From the NCBI RefSeq assembly GCF_028769735.1, contig NC_088177.1:38092870-38156869 (forward strand): DNA of 64,000 bases, in the 5' to 3' direction. Shown piece after piece: positions 35,163 to 47,649 of this stretch; positions within the stretch are counted from its first letter, which is position 1; each line of letters opens with the position of its first letter. Origin of the DNA: Zonotrichia leucophrys gambelii (lineage: Eukaryota > Chordata > Aves > Passeriformes > Passerellidae). The notes beneath the pieces are model-generated. The model saw only the letters and a program-made list of their open reading frames with translations. It was not told the DNA's origin and did not search any database. The position numbers were made by a program, and so were the translations under genes.

Positions 35163-35292
35163 GAGGATTTGGAGTTTTACAAAGTTTATAGAGGGATTAA
35201 TTCTTGTAGGTGAGTAATCTTAATTTCAGCACTGAGAATGGTGGGGATGGAGGAGGACAGGGGAGATTTTGGTAATGGAAGAAACTCCAAAG
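35163..35292. repeat. Duplicated 130 bp segment, copy 2
   Basis: Same orientation as 30508-30640, about 4.65 kb away, with a few substitutions and small length differences. Confidence 0.9.
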
Positions 35293-37507
35293 TACAGACA
35301 TTTAATTTCTTTAAATTACTTGTGGGTCATCAGAGGGCATGACAGATGGCATGTAATATTGCAGCAGGAAAAGCTGATTTGCCCAAGTTATGAGGTAGCT
35401 CCTCCAGCCTGGAATTCCAGCCTTGGGGAAAGGGGACATTACATAAGAGTTATGTGAATTTTTAAACACTTTCCTGACTGGGTCAGCAGGTTGCCAGTGC
35501 TATGTTTTCACAGGAATACCAGGCTTTGGAGATTTATTTTTCATAGAGGGATCTGTAGGTTTTTCTATTCTGGTTTTTTTCTTTTTCATAATTGTTTATT
35601 GTCATTTTGTAGATTGATTAGTGGTTAATACCCACTGCAGGCAAAGCAGGGAGGGTCCCCCCAGACCCAGGGATTACCTGGCAATGAGTTACCTCAGTGT
35701 TATATTAACCACTGGGTTAGAGGGGCCTAATTTTAGTAGAGACATCAATAACTCATAGGTGCTAGATGCTCTGTTATTCTTTTATAGATCAACAAAATGT
35801 TTCAAAGTTAATTTTAAAGGGGGGTCAGGAGGCTAAGGATGTTATGTTTTCACTGGCTGGTCAGCAGAGTCTGGTATTTTGTTACAGGCAGGGTCAGCCA
35901 GCTCCAGGAGCTATTTCTGTGCCTGTATGTGTGCAGTGAAATTGATGTCACCTTTTCTAAAATAGTGTATGCTTATTTTGGGATTGTTTTATATGCAGAG
36001 ATGGCTCAGGGCTCAAAGGCAGCCCAGAGCACTCCTAAATCTGCATCCCAGCTCTGCAGGCCAGTAGGGAACTCCAATATCCCCGAATTTCACAGAACAG
36101 CCTGTTAATAACAATTCTAAAATATTTATTTGAATCATGAAGCTTCTCTTGAAATGGCCACTTTGAACCTCCTGGCAAAAGGATTTGAATCTTTTGAAGG
36201 CTGGTTAAAAATACAGAGTATCACCACACCTTCAAGGAATATTTGGGCACACCATGGAGTATTTGAACTCAAATATCCTCTGTGACACTGAGCAAGTCAT
36301 AAATATAATCTGTAGGATGGGGAAAATGGCACATTGCTGCCCCACACTGCAAAAATACACTGCAAAAATACAGAGGGAGGAAAAGGCTCAGCCTTACATT
36401 TGCCCCCTGTAAACTCTGGCTATTCCAGTGTCACAGGAGATGCCACACAAAGAGGCTGTTTCCAACCACATCATTCAAAATAAATGTTTTAGGGCTTGGC
36501 AAGTGGAATTTAGCCACTAGAAAAATGGCCAGATATAGCCTAGGAGGATAAAAGGCTTCCAGTGACGTTTAGGCAGCAGCTCTAGCTTGGTAAAAGAGTT
36601 AAAAACAGAGTGAAATGTTTAGATTTTTGTCAAAACTGATCTAAATTTAAAAATTATATTTAAGAAAGCTAGGTATAAAGCACCAATTTCATGGGATGAG
36701 AACACTTTCTTCAAATTAAGTGTTGGGGGCTGTGACAAAAGAAAGATGCTTGTTGTTTGGTCAGCTGCCATTTAGGTGAACTTTAGACACTTTGAATTAC
36801 TCCTGATACAAACAGGAGCTTTGAATTACTCCTGATACAAACATTTCTTAATCAGGCTCTGTTGCTTCAATCATGTCTTCAAGGTTTCTGCACTAACAAA
36901 TCTGAACTTCTGTGCAAATGCTGATAGCAAGTGACCTATTTCTGTATAAGATCAGGGGGAAAAAAGTTCTCAGTAGAAAGTCCAAACTCAGACCTATTTT
37001 TTCCTGCATAATTCTGCTAGTGAGAGGAAAGCGGCCTAAAAATTAAAAATACAAGAGTCTGTGGTGTTCTGGTGGATGTTGTTGTAGATTTGATTCTGAT
37101 GAAAGAATTTGATTCAAAGGATCCATGGTCAAATTAAAAATGAAATCACTTTGGACAACCCCCAGGTAGTATTGTGTGAGTGCCCTGCAATGAAAAGCCC
37201 AAACCATCTAATTACTAAAAAGCTAAACCAGCTAATTACTAAAAATAAGTGTGGTGTCAAACAGACCTGGTTCACCAGGAGAAAAGGAGGAAAGAAAAAC
37301 CCCACCTGAAGTTGAACAGCTACAGACTCCTCCTGTGCCTAAGGCAGAGCTGCAGGTATCCCTTGAAGCCTGCAAGAGAGCTTTTCCACTCTGAGGCTCC
37401 TGCTTGTGCTCTCTGCAGAAAAGGGCTCCTTCTCATGTGCCTTCAGAGCTGGGGAGCAGCTGGCAGCCCCAGCAGGATGGGCGGGAGGTGTGGGGTGTGG
37501 AACTGGG

Positions 37508-38795
37508 AAATGGGAGCCACAGAGGCACTCACACTGTGGGATAACCCCCAAAGTTCTGTGTTTGGGAATGGGAATCACAGAGGCACTCACACTGTGGGAT
37601 AACCCCAAAGTTCTGTGTTTGGGAATGGGAATCAGAGGCACTCACACTGTGGGATAACCCCCAAAGTTCTGTGTTTGGGAATGGGAGCCACAGAGGCACT
37701 CACACGGGGATAACCCCCAAAGTTCTGTGTTTGGGAATGGGAATCAGAGGCACTCACACTGTGGGATAACCCCCAAAGTTCTGTGTTTGGGAATGGGAAT
37801 CAGAGGCACTCACACTGTGGGATAACCCCCAAAGTTCTGTGTTTGGGAATGGGAATCAGAGGCACTCACACTGTGGGATAACCCCCAAAGTTCTGTGTTT
37901 GGGAATGGGAATCACAGAGGCACTCACACTGTGGGGATAACCCACAGAGTTCTGTATCTGGGAATGGGAATCAGAGGCACTCACACTGTGGGATAACCCC
38001 CAAAGTTCTGTGTTTGGGAATGGGAATCAGAGGCACTCACACTGTGGGATAACCCCCAAAGTTCTGTGTTTGGGAATGGGAGCCACAGAGGCACTCACAC
38101 TGTGGGATAACCCCCAAAGTTCTGTGTTTGGGAATGGGAGCCACAGAGGCACTCACACTGTGGGATAATCCCACAGAATTCTGTATCTGGGAATGGGAAT
38201 CAGAGGCACTCACACTGTGGGGATAATCCCACAGAATTCTGTATCTGGGAATGGGAATCAGAGGCACTCACAGTGTGGGATAACCCCCAAAGTTCTGTGT
38301 TTGGGAATCACAGAGGCACTCACACTGTGGGATAACCCCCAAAGTTCTGTGTTTGGGAATGGGAATCAGAGGCACTCACACTGTGGGGATAACCCCAAAG
38401 TTTTGTGTTTGGGAATGGGAATCAGAGGCACTCACACTGTGGGATAACCCCAAAGTTCTGTGTTTGGGAATGGGAATCACAGAGGCACTCACACTGTGGG
38501 ATAACCCCCAAAGTTCTGTGTTTGGGAATGGGAGCCACAGAGGCACTCACACTGTGGGATAACCCCCAAAGTTCTGTGTTTGGGAATGGGAATCAGAGGC
38601 ACTCACACTGTGGGGATAACCCCAAAGTTCTGTGTTTGGGAATGGGAGCCACAGAGGCACTCACACTGTGGGATAACCCCCAAAGTTCTGTGTTTGGGAA
38701 TGGGAATCACAGAGGCACTCACACTGTGGGATAACCCCCAAAGTTCTGTGTTTGGGAATGGGAATCAGAGGCACTCACAAAGTTCTGTGTGTGCA
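37508..38795. repeat. Minisatellite, unit about 55-58 bp, about 23 copies
   Basis: Each unit reads roughly GGGAATGGGAATCAGAGGCA, then CTCACACTGTGGGATAACCC, then CCAAAGTTCTGTGTTT. I count 23 occurrences of GCACTCACA. Variants differ by AATCAC versus AATC versus GCCAC, by four or five C residues, and by a TCCCACAGAATTCTGTATCT block in three or four copies, so variant types are interspersed. The long open frames on both strands come from the repeat and are not genes. Confidence 0.95.
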
Positions 38796-38954
38796 GGGCT
38801 CAGAGCAGGTCCTGGTGTTCAGATACAGCTTGGTGACAAATCCCCCATCCCCTTCTAACCCCCTGGCTTCTCATAGAGGATAGTTGGGAAATTTGGGAGA
38901 CTCCACCGCTGTCCAAGTCCCCTCTGTGGTGTTTTTATTCCTCACTCCTGTCAT

Positions 38955-40185
38955 GTTTCTGTGGTTGAGATGACCCCTGAGGTATTACAAAGTCTCTTTT
39001 TCCCAGCCCCACGACCAAAGAAGAAGTTGAGGCTCCTCATCTCTGCTTCTCAAGGCTGTTTAATTTTCCTTATCTACTCCTTTCTCTGACCTGCTGAGAT
39101 TTGTCCAACAGGTCAGATTGTGGCACAGTGACCACCCTTGGGGTGGTGTTAGCTTTTTATACCAAGAACCATGTGTATTTTATTTACCATAATTTTCCAA
39201 TACCTATCTGTTGGAACCCAGGAATCCCTCTGGCTGTCCTGGATGGCTCCAACCCCTGCCAGGGGGCTCAGAGACCTTGGCACAGAGCCCAGGACACCTG
39301 TGCCTGTGATTTTGACCCATGGAGCAAATTACCACCTTTATATGAGGAATTACAATTATTAAGTAGAATAATAGTTTCTCATGGGGTGAAAAATAGATTT
39401 TTGGGGTTTTTAGAATGAGGGCTCAGGGTCCCAAGATGGAGGAATTTTGGTGTACCCTGTCCTTCTTCCTTCTTCTTCTTGGCCTCCATCTTCTGCTGTG
39501 ATGTTGGCACTTTTAGACTGGTTTAGAGTAGAAGCTCACTGTCTAACGTAGATGATAGGTATTGGAAAGTAATTGTAAATATTGTACACGTAGTTGTTTT
39601 TAGCATAAAAAGATAACACCGCCCTGAGGGTGGGCAGTGTGGTTCTGTCTGACCTGCAGAACAGACCTTGGCAGGCAGAGAAAGAATTTTATAAATAACA
39701 GAAAAATAAACAACCTTGAGAAGGAGAACAGAAGAGTCCTGACTCCTTCTTCCACTGCCAGGCTGGGAAAAGGGACTCTGACACACCTTGGGGTCACTCT
39801 GAGCAGCAGAGATTCCAATACCTGGAATCCACCTATGTCAGACAGTCTGTCTCTACTCTAAACCAATCCAGAAGTGTCACTTTCACAGCAGAAGATGGAG
39901 GCCAAGAAGAAGAAGGAAAAAGTCTGGATATGCCCAGATTCCTCCATCTTGCCTCCTGAACCTGCATTCTAAATCCCCAAAATTCTACATTTTCACCCTG
40001 TGACACATTCACTATCATTCTACTCAAACCCTTGTGGTTTGTAACTCCTCACACAAGGTTGGTAATTGTTTTTTCCAAGGGCTGAATCAAAGGCACAGGT
40101 GTTTGTGACTCTGTGCCAAGGTCTCTGAGCCCCTGGCAGGGTCTGGAGTCCTGCAGGGCAGCCAGAGGGATGTCCTGGGTTCTGA
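38955..40185. repeat. Alternating inverted modules (Z-inverted, X, Z, X-inverted), LTR-like
   Basis: Two modules occur twice each in opposite orientation. Module Z (about 255 bp, plus at 39567-39821, inverted at 38955-39209) starts GGTATTGGAA and ends TTCCAATACC. It carries a TATA-like CATAAAAAGATAAC and a polyadenylation-like AATAAACAACC. Module X (about 360 bp, plus at 39210-39566, inverted at 39822-40185) includes TTCTTCTTGGCCTCCATCTT. Copies look clearly diverged. The content resembles an endogenous-retrovirus LTR, but the family was not identified. Confidence 0.7.
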
Positions 40186-41560
40186 CAACTCTGGAAGCCA
40201 CAGCTGAGCTGAGCTCAGAGCCAGGCACGTTCCCTCCATGGCAAACCCCTCCTGCCCTGCCCTGGGCACTGCCTGCCTGGCAGCCCCACTCTTGCCAAGG
40301 CTGCCTTTGACTTCCAGGGGCCATTTCATGCTTGGCCAGCTCAGGAAAGGACTTTGGATGGATTTGATGCTTATCTAAAGCTCCTGCTGCCTTCAGCAGG
40401 GTTCTGACGTGCTAGTTGAGAGCAGATGGGATGCAAAGCTCCTTTTTTTTTAGCCAGAAAGCTGCTCTGTGATTTATAAGGTGTAAGAAAATCCTAATTG
40501 TTACGAGTCAGAGGTCAGGCCAAACTACTGATGCACATTTAGCAAGTTTAAGTTCACTTCTTTCTCTCCAGCCAGCTGAAACCAGGCAGAAAACCTGACA
40601 CCAGTAATTTGTCAGCAGGAGGGAATAATGGAGACTTTTCATATGAGGAATTTTAGCAAGGCACTAGCTCTGAAGAGTGGAGAGCAGAAAAGATATTTTT
40701 CCATATTGTATCAGAACAGGATCTGCAGAGATACAGCAAAAATAACCTAATTTTCCACTTTAGACAAGTGCAAGACTTCCTAATTCATGTGTGGATCAGG
40801 CTGAGCACTGAGGACAAGGGTTGAAGAGATAAACAGAAATATCAAAAGCAGAGGAGGGGATAGAAGAGATTTGGAAAAGAACCAAATGCCCTTTCATGGT
40901 TTTTATTAAGAAATCCCTTTTTGGGATTTCTCCCCAAAGCTTTTTGGGGCTTTCTCCAGATGAAAAACCAGCCAGACCCCTTTCTCAGTCTGATTATGTT
41001 TTAGTTTCACACACTTGGCATGAAGCAAGTACATTCAGAGTTTTGTGCCTCTGCTTGGGAAAATGCTCCTCCTATTCAAAGACATCATAAAAAATAATTT
41101 GAGCAGCTGTGAAGGAATCCATGGACTCTTCCATGAGTTCTCACTCTTGGAGGAGACGGGACAGGTAGAATTACAGGAGTAAGAAAACATTGATGCTGAA
41201 AATTGGTCTACAGTCTGCTGCTTTTGAATTATTGGCTATTCTGATGTCATCCTTGTTGCCCTCAGAAAATCCTAAATTGCCTTTTTTTTGCTTTTTGAAG
41301 CACTTTGCTTTGAGTTTGTTCACTTTCACCCACAACAATGTCCCTTCCTGCATGATTAGCTCAATGGTTTTGACAGATTCCTTGGAAGAACTGAGGTCCT
41401 GAGAGCCTCCCTCCCTAAATACCATTTTTAATCTAACATCCTAATTTTTATAACATTCCATAGTTTGGGCAGCTGCCCACTTGACTTTATAGGAATGAAA
41501 CTGCCAGTAAGCTGATCTGGAAGAACATTCCAGCTGGAATTGCTATCTTTTGCTACTGAC

Positions 41561-41636
41561 CTTGGTACTGAGAGCTTCCTTCCTCCAGCATTGAAAGGAA
41601 ATTGCTTGGAGCCATTTTCCAGCCTTCATCCACTAC
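41561..41636 (-). CDS. IQCA1: IQCA1 exon: GWKM segment
   Basis: 76 bp: 25 codons plus one base. Acceptor is tccccccaatctag; the product reads VVDEGWKMAPSNFLSMLEEG and then SSQYQ; donor is AAG|GTCAGT. The WKM-x-PS-x-FL pattern matches the short stretch that in relatives follows the charged spacer and precedes the WENRD segment. The terminal G joins TC of the next exon to give valine (YQ-V-FWENRD). The exon is too short to be found by an ORF scan and was located by motif and phase. Confidence 0.85.
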
Positions 41637-41689
41637 CTAGATTGGGGGGAAAGTGAAGAGAGGAATTGCTGACAGCATTGTTTCACACA

Positions 41690-41766
41690 ATTATGGAATG
41701 GGTTGGAAGAGGCCTGAAAGATCCAATTCCACCCCCTGCCATGGGCAGGGATACCTTCCACTAGTC
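41690..41766 (-). mobile_element. CR1 LINE 3' tail fragment
   Basis: Antisense: ATTATGGAATGGGTTGGAAG, CTGCCATGGGCAGGGATACC, TTCCACTAGTC. Ends about 55 bp upstream of the GWKM exon's acceptor. Confidence 0.7.
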
Positions 41767-44700
41767 ATTTTATCAGCTGAAGTCACCAAATTAAACAAGA
41801 ATTAAACTCCAGCTTGTTTGAAGATGTAATTTTAGGTAGGCGACTTGCAATATTGAAATGGAATTTCATTTAAATGCCATTTTTGTTGTTACTTTGCCAC
41901 ATTCCTGAAACAGTTTCATTTAATTGAAGCAGTATTGCCAAGGGAAAAACCTCCCAGAAAATTATCAAAGTTTCTTCACCTTGTATCAGTCATAAGTCTC
42001 AAGATGTGAGTAAGGCAGCAGTTGATAAAGAGAGATTAGATCACTGTTTGGGAGGAGATGAATGTAGATTTGTACCAAACAGGATCAGGATTTTGCTAAA
42101 TAACCTGCAAACCAGTTGTTATCAGCAAGATAAAACAGCAGCAGCTCTTGGGATGATTAAAACTAAACACTACCTAAATAAGCCCTAATAAGTAATTAAG
42201 GAAATATCTGATACCGGCAGGTACAGCTGCAGCCCCATTATGGAAATTATCAAATATCTGCTTTTAATTAAAGTATCATTACACTAATTCCAGTTTGGGC
42301 CCAGAAGGACAGGAAAATAATACATTTATCACTTCTACCCTATAGATGCATTTGAAAGAGACTTGGGAGATTCTTGACTGAACATCAAGAACTGTTTTGT
42401 TTTAGAACTTTGTTTAAAGGATAACAAAAAGTTGGAGGATTTGAGCTCAGTGTTACTCCAATGTATTCCCAGTTTCACAGGGTGTGGTTCATCCTTGGAT
42501 CATTTGCAGTGGGCAGAATCCTTCTTGTACCATTTTTTCCATGGTATTTTATAGAAAATGATTCAACCACGATGTTCTGAGAGGAAATGTGTCAACTATT
42601 AAAAAACCCAACAAACCAATTCCCCCCAAACCAGCCTAAAAATGGGCTGTTCATTTTTAGCCCCTCAATACCACAGGACACATCAACATTTTATTGTTAT
42701 AAATAAGCCCATGAATTGTTTTAGTTATTTTCTTCAGTGGTTTTAGACACTGATGTCAATGATATCATTGTGTCAATTTAATTGATTTTAATAAAACCCA
42801 TTCTCTTGTGTCTTAAGGACAGTTGCTGCTCTGTTTTCTCTTGCCTCAATTAACAGCCTAAGAGTCAACATAATAAAAAGAACTTTTCCTTTGAAGCCAG
42901 TTCATGTAGTTTTTGATTTTCAGTGGATTGAGTCCATGCTTGTTCTGTTTTAAATGAGTTAAGGCCCCTTGAACCAACAATATATGTTTGAATTTAAGCA
43001 ATGCAATCTGAATTAATTAAGAAATGTGGAAAAAAGAGCCTCAATCTATTTCTGAGGCTTTCCAAAGCCAGCTCCACACCAGGTGATTCCCACTGTACAG
43101 CAGGGATAACTGAATGCCTTCAGTTCACTGTGCACATTTCCTTTGGAGATTTCCCTCAGAAGTTTCACAGGGACAGGAATGTGCCTCACCATTTGACATT
43201 TCTGGGTGAAATTCAGGGATGCACAGCACAGCCTTGCTCCCATTCAGTGGGACAAGCTCCAGCAGGTTGCTGGGTGAGGCAGCCCAGACTGCTGCTGCTT
43301 TTGGAAAAAGGGATTTTTTGGGGGATGGAGACATGGGTTGTTTTTTTCCTTAGGGAAATCAAATCAGCACCTTGCAGAGAAAAGAAAAAGTGAAGTTCCT
43401 TTGATATCAAATACTCTTTGTAAAGATTGCTATCAGGCTTTTCAGAAATACTTGAATTTCCTTCTGGGATCCAACTTTTGTTTTCTTTAAGAGCTGAAGT
43501 TGGGAGCAGAGCTTTTTTCTGCCTGCATCCCTATGACTTATAGCCTACACTTATTTTAATAAGAGTCCTGCTGTTAGAACTTTTCCAAATACTTCTCAAC
43601 TGGTCTAAGACACTCTTTTTTTTCCCCCTGTCAGTGCTATAACCTTGGAGAGAATGTTCCCTTTGTTGTTTCTCAATGAACCATAGAGAACCTGATATAA
43701 TGGCTCAGAATTTTACTTGACAGGAGTTGTGATGGCTGAGGAGATGGGAATGACATGAAGTTATAAAACCCCAGAGCTCCACGCTGTTATTTCACCCAAT
43801 TCAAAACAGCCTTGCAGAGGCTGCCAGGGGATCGAGACACATTTCTGCTGTTGTTGGTTCTTACCTTCAGAAATGTGCAAAACCAAAAAAGAATTCAATT
43901 TTACCCTGGGAAAGTCAGGTTTTTAAGCAGATGGGTGAGATGCCATCCAGTTTTAGGAGTTTCACCACCACGGCTGTGACAGTGTCACCCAGCAAATCTG
44001 TCACACTAACAAGGGACTGACTGAAGACATGTGTGACCAGAACTTAAAAATTTGGTTTGCACAGGAGCAGTCACAACCATTCCTAGTTACCAAACTTAAG
44101 CAATCAGGCTTAAAGACCTTGAAAAACTTTCATGTAATTCCTCCTTCAGTCTGCTGTGTATTTTCATCTACATTTTTGCATTTTCATTTACATTTTCATT
44201 TAAGGAAAAAAACCCAAAACACCCCAAACCCCCAAATAGTGTTTTCAAGGTGCTCATTTACAAGTTAACATTTAGGCATCTACCTTCCAATTAAATTGAC
44301 TGATGCTTCCTAGATTCATGTAATTTAGGTTCCTGGCTAGATGTTCTGAGAGCTTTGGCCAGATTAATGGATGTTGTCCAAGAAAAGCATTTTTTTGGAA
44401 ATATATTTGTTCTAGGGTTAGGCCTTCAAATTAATTTGTGTAAAACTTGCAGTGAAGAGTAAGCTTTGCCCTAGAATACTCACCCTTCTCCTCCACATAT
44501 TTAGTGAGAGATTAATGACCCTTATTAAAAAAATATATATTCTTTTAACTTTTGTTTATACTGTGGAGGTAAATGAGAAACAAAAGCTGCTGCTTCAGCA
44601 AAAGCTGACCATTTTTGTTGCACAGCTTGCTTTTGAAGATGCCCTTTGGTCACTGCTCTGTTCCACAGGTGGTTTGGTCTCTGAAGATGGTCCTGAAATA

Positions 44701-44942
44701 ATCTGCAAGTGTCTTTTATGAAAGCAGCCCTTTACCTCAAAAATTTCGGGGGTATATTGCACATTAAGTGGTGTCTATTGACATTTGAAACAAAACTAGT
44801 TCCTACCCTGAGGACATGAAAAATGCATGGCTTTATTTATGCATGGCTGATGGGGTTTAAAAGTTGGTTTGAAATCCACACAAGTTCTGAGGTTTTTAAT
44901 TCCTAATTTTGCAAGGGGTGGCAGTGATGAACTACTCTGCAC

Positions 44943-45269
44943 CATTAAATTCTTTTTAAGGTTCCCTCCAACACAAACCATTCTGTGATATTTACCTTTG
45001 GGGATGTATGCTGAGTACATCTGAGTGCTGTAGAAATTCTACCATATTCTGAAATTGGGAAGGGTTTTCTGGTTTATAATCTGTATTTTCTGTGTGATTC
45101 TCCTCCTCTGAGAGGGTGCAGTTGTTTGGGGTGATGTGGCTCCTCTCACCTTTTTTTGGTAGCAACTTCAGCTTATGTCAAAAAACGAGGGGAGGAGAAG
45201 ACAATGCCCATCTTTCCATGGAAAGAGGGTCAGGCATTTACTGAGCAGTCAGGGAGAGCTGGGATTTTC
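44943..45269. repeat. Near-identical duplication, copy 1
   Basis: Matches 53342-53668 with about three substitutions in 326 bp. Begins near TAAATTCTTTTT, includes a CR1-tail-like TTCCCTCCAACACAAACCAT, and ends at GGGATTTTC. Confidence 0.9.
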
Positions 45270-45597
45270 CATGGAAAGAGGGTCAGGGAATGCTTGGTTA
45301 CCACCTTGTGTCCTGGCAATGACCTCAAAGCCCCAAAGTGGATTTTTGCTCTCATGGATGTCCCTGACAGTCTGCACGTCCTTAGCTCTTCCCACTGAGC
45401 TCAGCTGTGGCCATTCCTAAAATATGAGAGGTAAAAAGTTCCCCAGAATCCCTGAGGTCATGGGAAGGCTGAGAGAGACCAAGCTCAGCCAGTTCTTGGT
45501 GTCCTGAACCTGAGCCTGGAGCTTTGGTGACCACTTTAATGTCACTTTCCAGCCCCTGCCCACACCTGAGGCTTCACAACCTGCTTTCATTCCTTAC

Positions 45598-45717
45598 CGG
45601 CTTTTCAACTTCTGGCTTTTTCTCTGGGGCAGGTTCCTTGGCTTCTTTTTTCTTCTTATCCTTTTCATTTTTCTGTGCCTCTGCCTGTGCCTTTTTGGCA
45701 GCCAGCTCCTCAACGAT
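45598..45717 (-). CDS. IQCA1: IQCA1 exon: lysine/glutamate-rich spacer
   Basis: 120 bp, 40 codons, phase 0 at both ends. It starts IVEELAAKKAQAEAQ after acceptor ctctttcag and ends PEVEKP at donor CCG|GTAAGG. The product is strongly charged, with a K/E/A/Q heptad-like first half (likely helical or coiled coil) and a proline-containing KEPAPEKK tail. Family members carry a low-complexity K/E tract in this place between the FPDYP and WENRD segments, so the position in the transcript is a better guide than the composition. No catalytic role is expected; a flexible linker or microtubule-facing basic tract is inference. Confidence 0.8.
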
Positions 45718-47237
45718 CTGAAAGAGGCAGGGAGGAATGGGATGGGGAAAACACAACATCCAACAGGCTCCACACTCTGAATTCCAGACCATCCCAGAGA
45801 AGCCTTTTTGTGCTGCCCAACTCCAGCACAGGTCCTGAATATCCCAATTTATCATTAGGGAAAGGCTGATTTCTCTGTCCCAAATCATGGGGGCTCTTAT
45901 GGAGTAAGACCAGTTCCTGAAGCTGTCTAGAAGCAGAATATTCTAATGATACACAACTCAAAGTTCCCTCTGGACACAGACCCATATGATGAATTCATAA
46001 TGAATTATCTCTGACCCAGATGATGAATTTGTCCTGGTGTTTGTAAGGCAGATTGATTTTTACAGGGATGGATTTTGAGAGGCTGCCCTGAAGTGTATCT
46101 AATTTCAATACACGGCTAAAGACTGAAATTGTTCTAGTGGCTGAAGGAGATTGGATGGAGATATTGTGACAAACCCTGACAGATACACAGGGAAAGCTCA
46201 GCATCTTTATCCCTGCAAGCAAGAAGCAGCTGATAGCTGGGTACAGCTCCATCAATTCCCATATCTTTAGTTCCTGGCCAATTATACTTTATTATCTGAA
46301 AAAGGCAGGGAAAAATTTGCTGCTTCCACCATTCTCTTGTTTCTAGGCAGCTTTCTTGTCCCTGAGAGGAATTCTAAGATCATTTACTAATGAGTCTAAA
46401 TCAGAACACCCATTGAAGTTCATTAATGGACCACTAATACTGGCAGTACTGTGAAAGAGTACAAAATAAAACATTTCCATCTGTAAGATGTGTTTCCTGT
46501 AACAGTGAAAATATTTGTTTTCTCAAGTATACCTTTTAATATAGGATGCTGGAGGGAGACAATGACAAGGGCTGTGCTTTGCAGCCATTAGTGGCAGTTC
46601 CATTAGTGGCTCTCCCCGAGCATTTCAGTACCTTACATTTAATTAAATATGGTAATTCAAGCCCTGAGCACTGCTCAGTCACATCTTGTGCTGATAAGCA
46701 GCGAAGCATTTCATTCCCTGGGATAGATTAACAGATTGACTGGGGTTCAGAACAGGTTTTTAGTGTCCCAGCAGGCCCGTTGGATCCAAAACCAACACAG
46801 CTACTCTGAGTGTATCCTTTACTGCAGCGCTCCCACACAGCCAGAACCCAGCCCTGTCACCTCTGCTCTGCCTGCAGAGGGGAAGCAGAACCATGCCCAG
46901 CACCTCTGGATACCTGCACACACACATGGGATTGACAAAAGGTCCCACTTTGCAGCAGGGCCACTCTGCAGCAGTATTTCAGTGCACCCACACTCTGCTT
47001 TCATGTTTCTGCACAGAGCAGTGATGCTGGAAGGGGTGAGCCAGAGTTTGTGTTCTCATGAACCTGCTGGGGTGGCACTGGGCACCTCAGGTGTCCTTGT
47101 GCCTCTGCCTGGCCTTGCTGCAGCTCCTCCAGCTCTGCTCCAAGCAGCTCCAGCATTGCAGACCTGGGGGAAGCTGTGTCCAACCTTGAGTGGCTTCTGC
47201 TCCTTTATCCAGAACCACTTCCCTTCCAGCTGCAAGG

Positions 47238-47649
47238 TGTCACTGTCATATATTCTGAGAAATCCCTTCGCCAGGATTTCTTCTCTTGGGAAGCTGAGAA
47301 GCCTCAGAGAAAATGAAAACAATAATTATCTGATTGCTTCTCCTGTGTTTTGCTGCTTTGGAATGTGGTTTGGAGATTGTTTATCCAACAGGTGAATGTT
47401 TGATTGGTTCCATGTGAATTCTTTTTACTTAATGACCAATCATGGTCCAGCTGTGTCAGACTCTGAGTCAGTCACAAGTTTTTCTTATTCTTTCTTGTTA
47501 AACCTTCTGTCTGTATCCTTTCTTTAGTATAGTTTAGTATAGCATTCTTTTATATAATATAATATAATAAAATAATAAATCAGCCTTCTAAGAACATGGA
47601 GTCAGATCCTCAATTCCTCCTTCATCCTGGACACCCAGAAAATACCACA
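47238..47649 (+). mobile_element. Solo-LTR-like element (family 1)
   Basis: 412 bp, TGTCACTGTCATAT...AATACCACA, flanked by GCAAGG (47232-47237) and GCAAGA (47650-47655), a target-site duplication with one mismatch. Internal TTTAGTATAG and AATAAATCAGCCTTC landmarks identify the family. Confidence 0.8.

Larger units (their letters stand above)
33354..41560 (-). other. IQCA1 intron of 8.2 kb
   Basis: Contains a solo-LTR-like element (33524-33904), a TTTTA microsatellite (34079-34128), the second copy of a 130 bp duplicate (35163-35292), a 23-copy minisatellite (37508-38795) and alternating inverted modules (38955-40185). No further exon is recognised and none is needed by phase. Confidence 0.65.
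41637..45597 (-). other. IQCA1 intron
   Basis: Contains a CR1 tail (41690-41766) immediately upstream of the GWKM exon's acceptor, and one copy of a near-identical 326 bp duplication (44943-45269). The rest appears unique and non-coding. Confidence 0.6.

Noticed and set aside
37249..38858. Series of long open frames on both strands
   Set aside because: All are produced by the 55-58 bp minisatellite; peptides such as GITPKVLCLG repeat with the DNA unit.
41040..41160. Minus-strand ENSWKSPWIPSQLLK considered as the GWKM exon
   Set aside because: No donor in the needed phase; the true exon at 41561-41636 fits motif and phase on both sides.
46736..47395. 219-codon plus-strand open frame
   Set aside because: It runs into the family-1 LTR at 47238 and lacks any recognisable protein motif.
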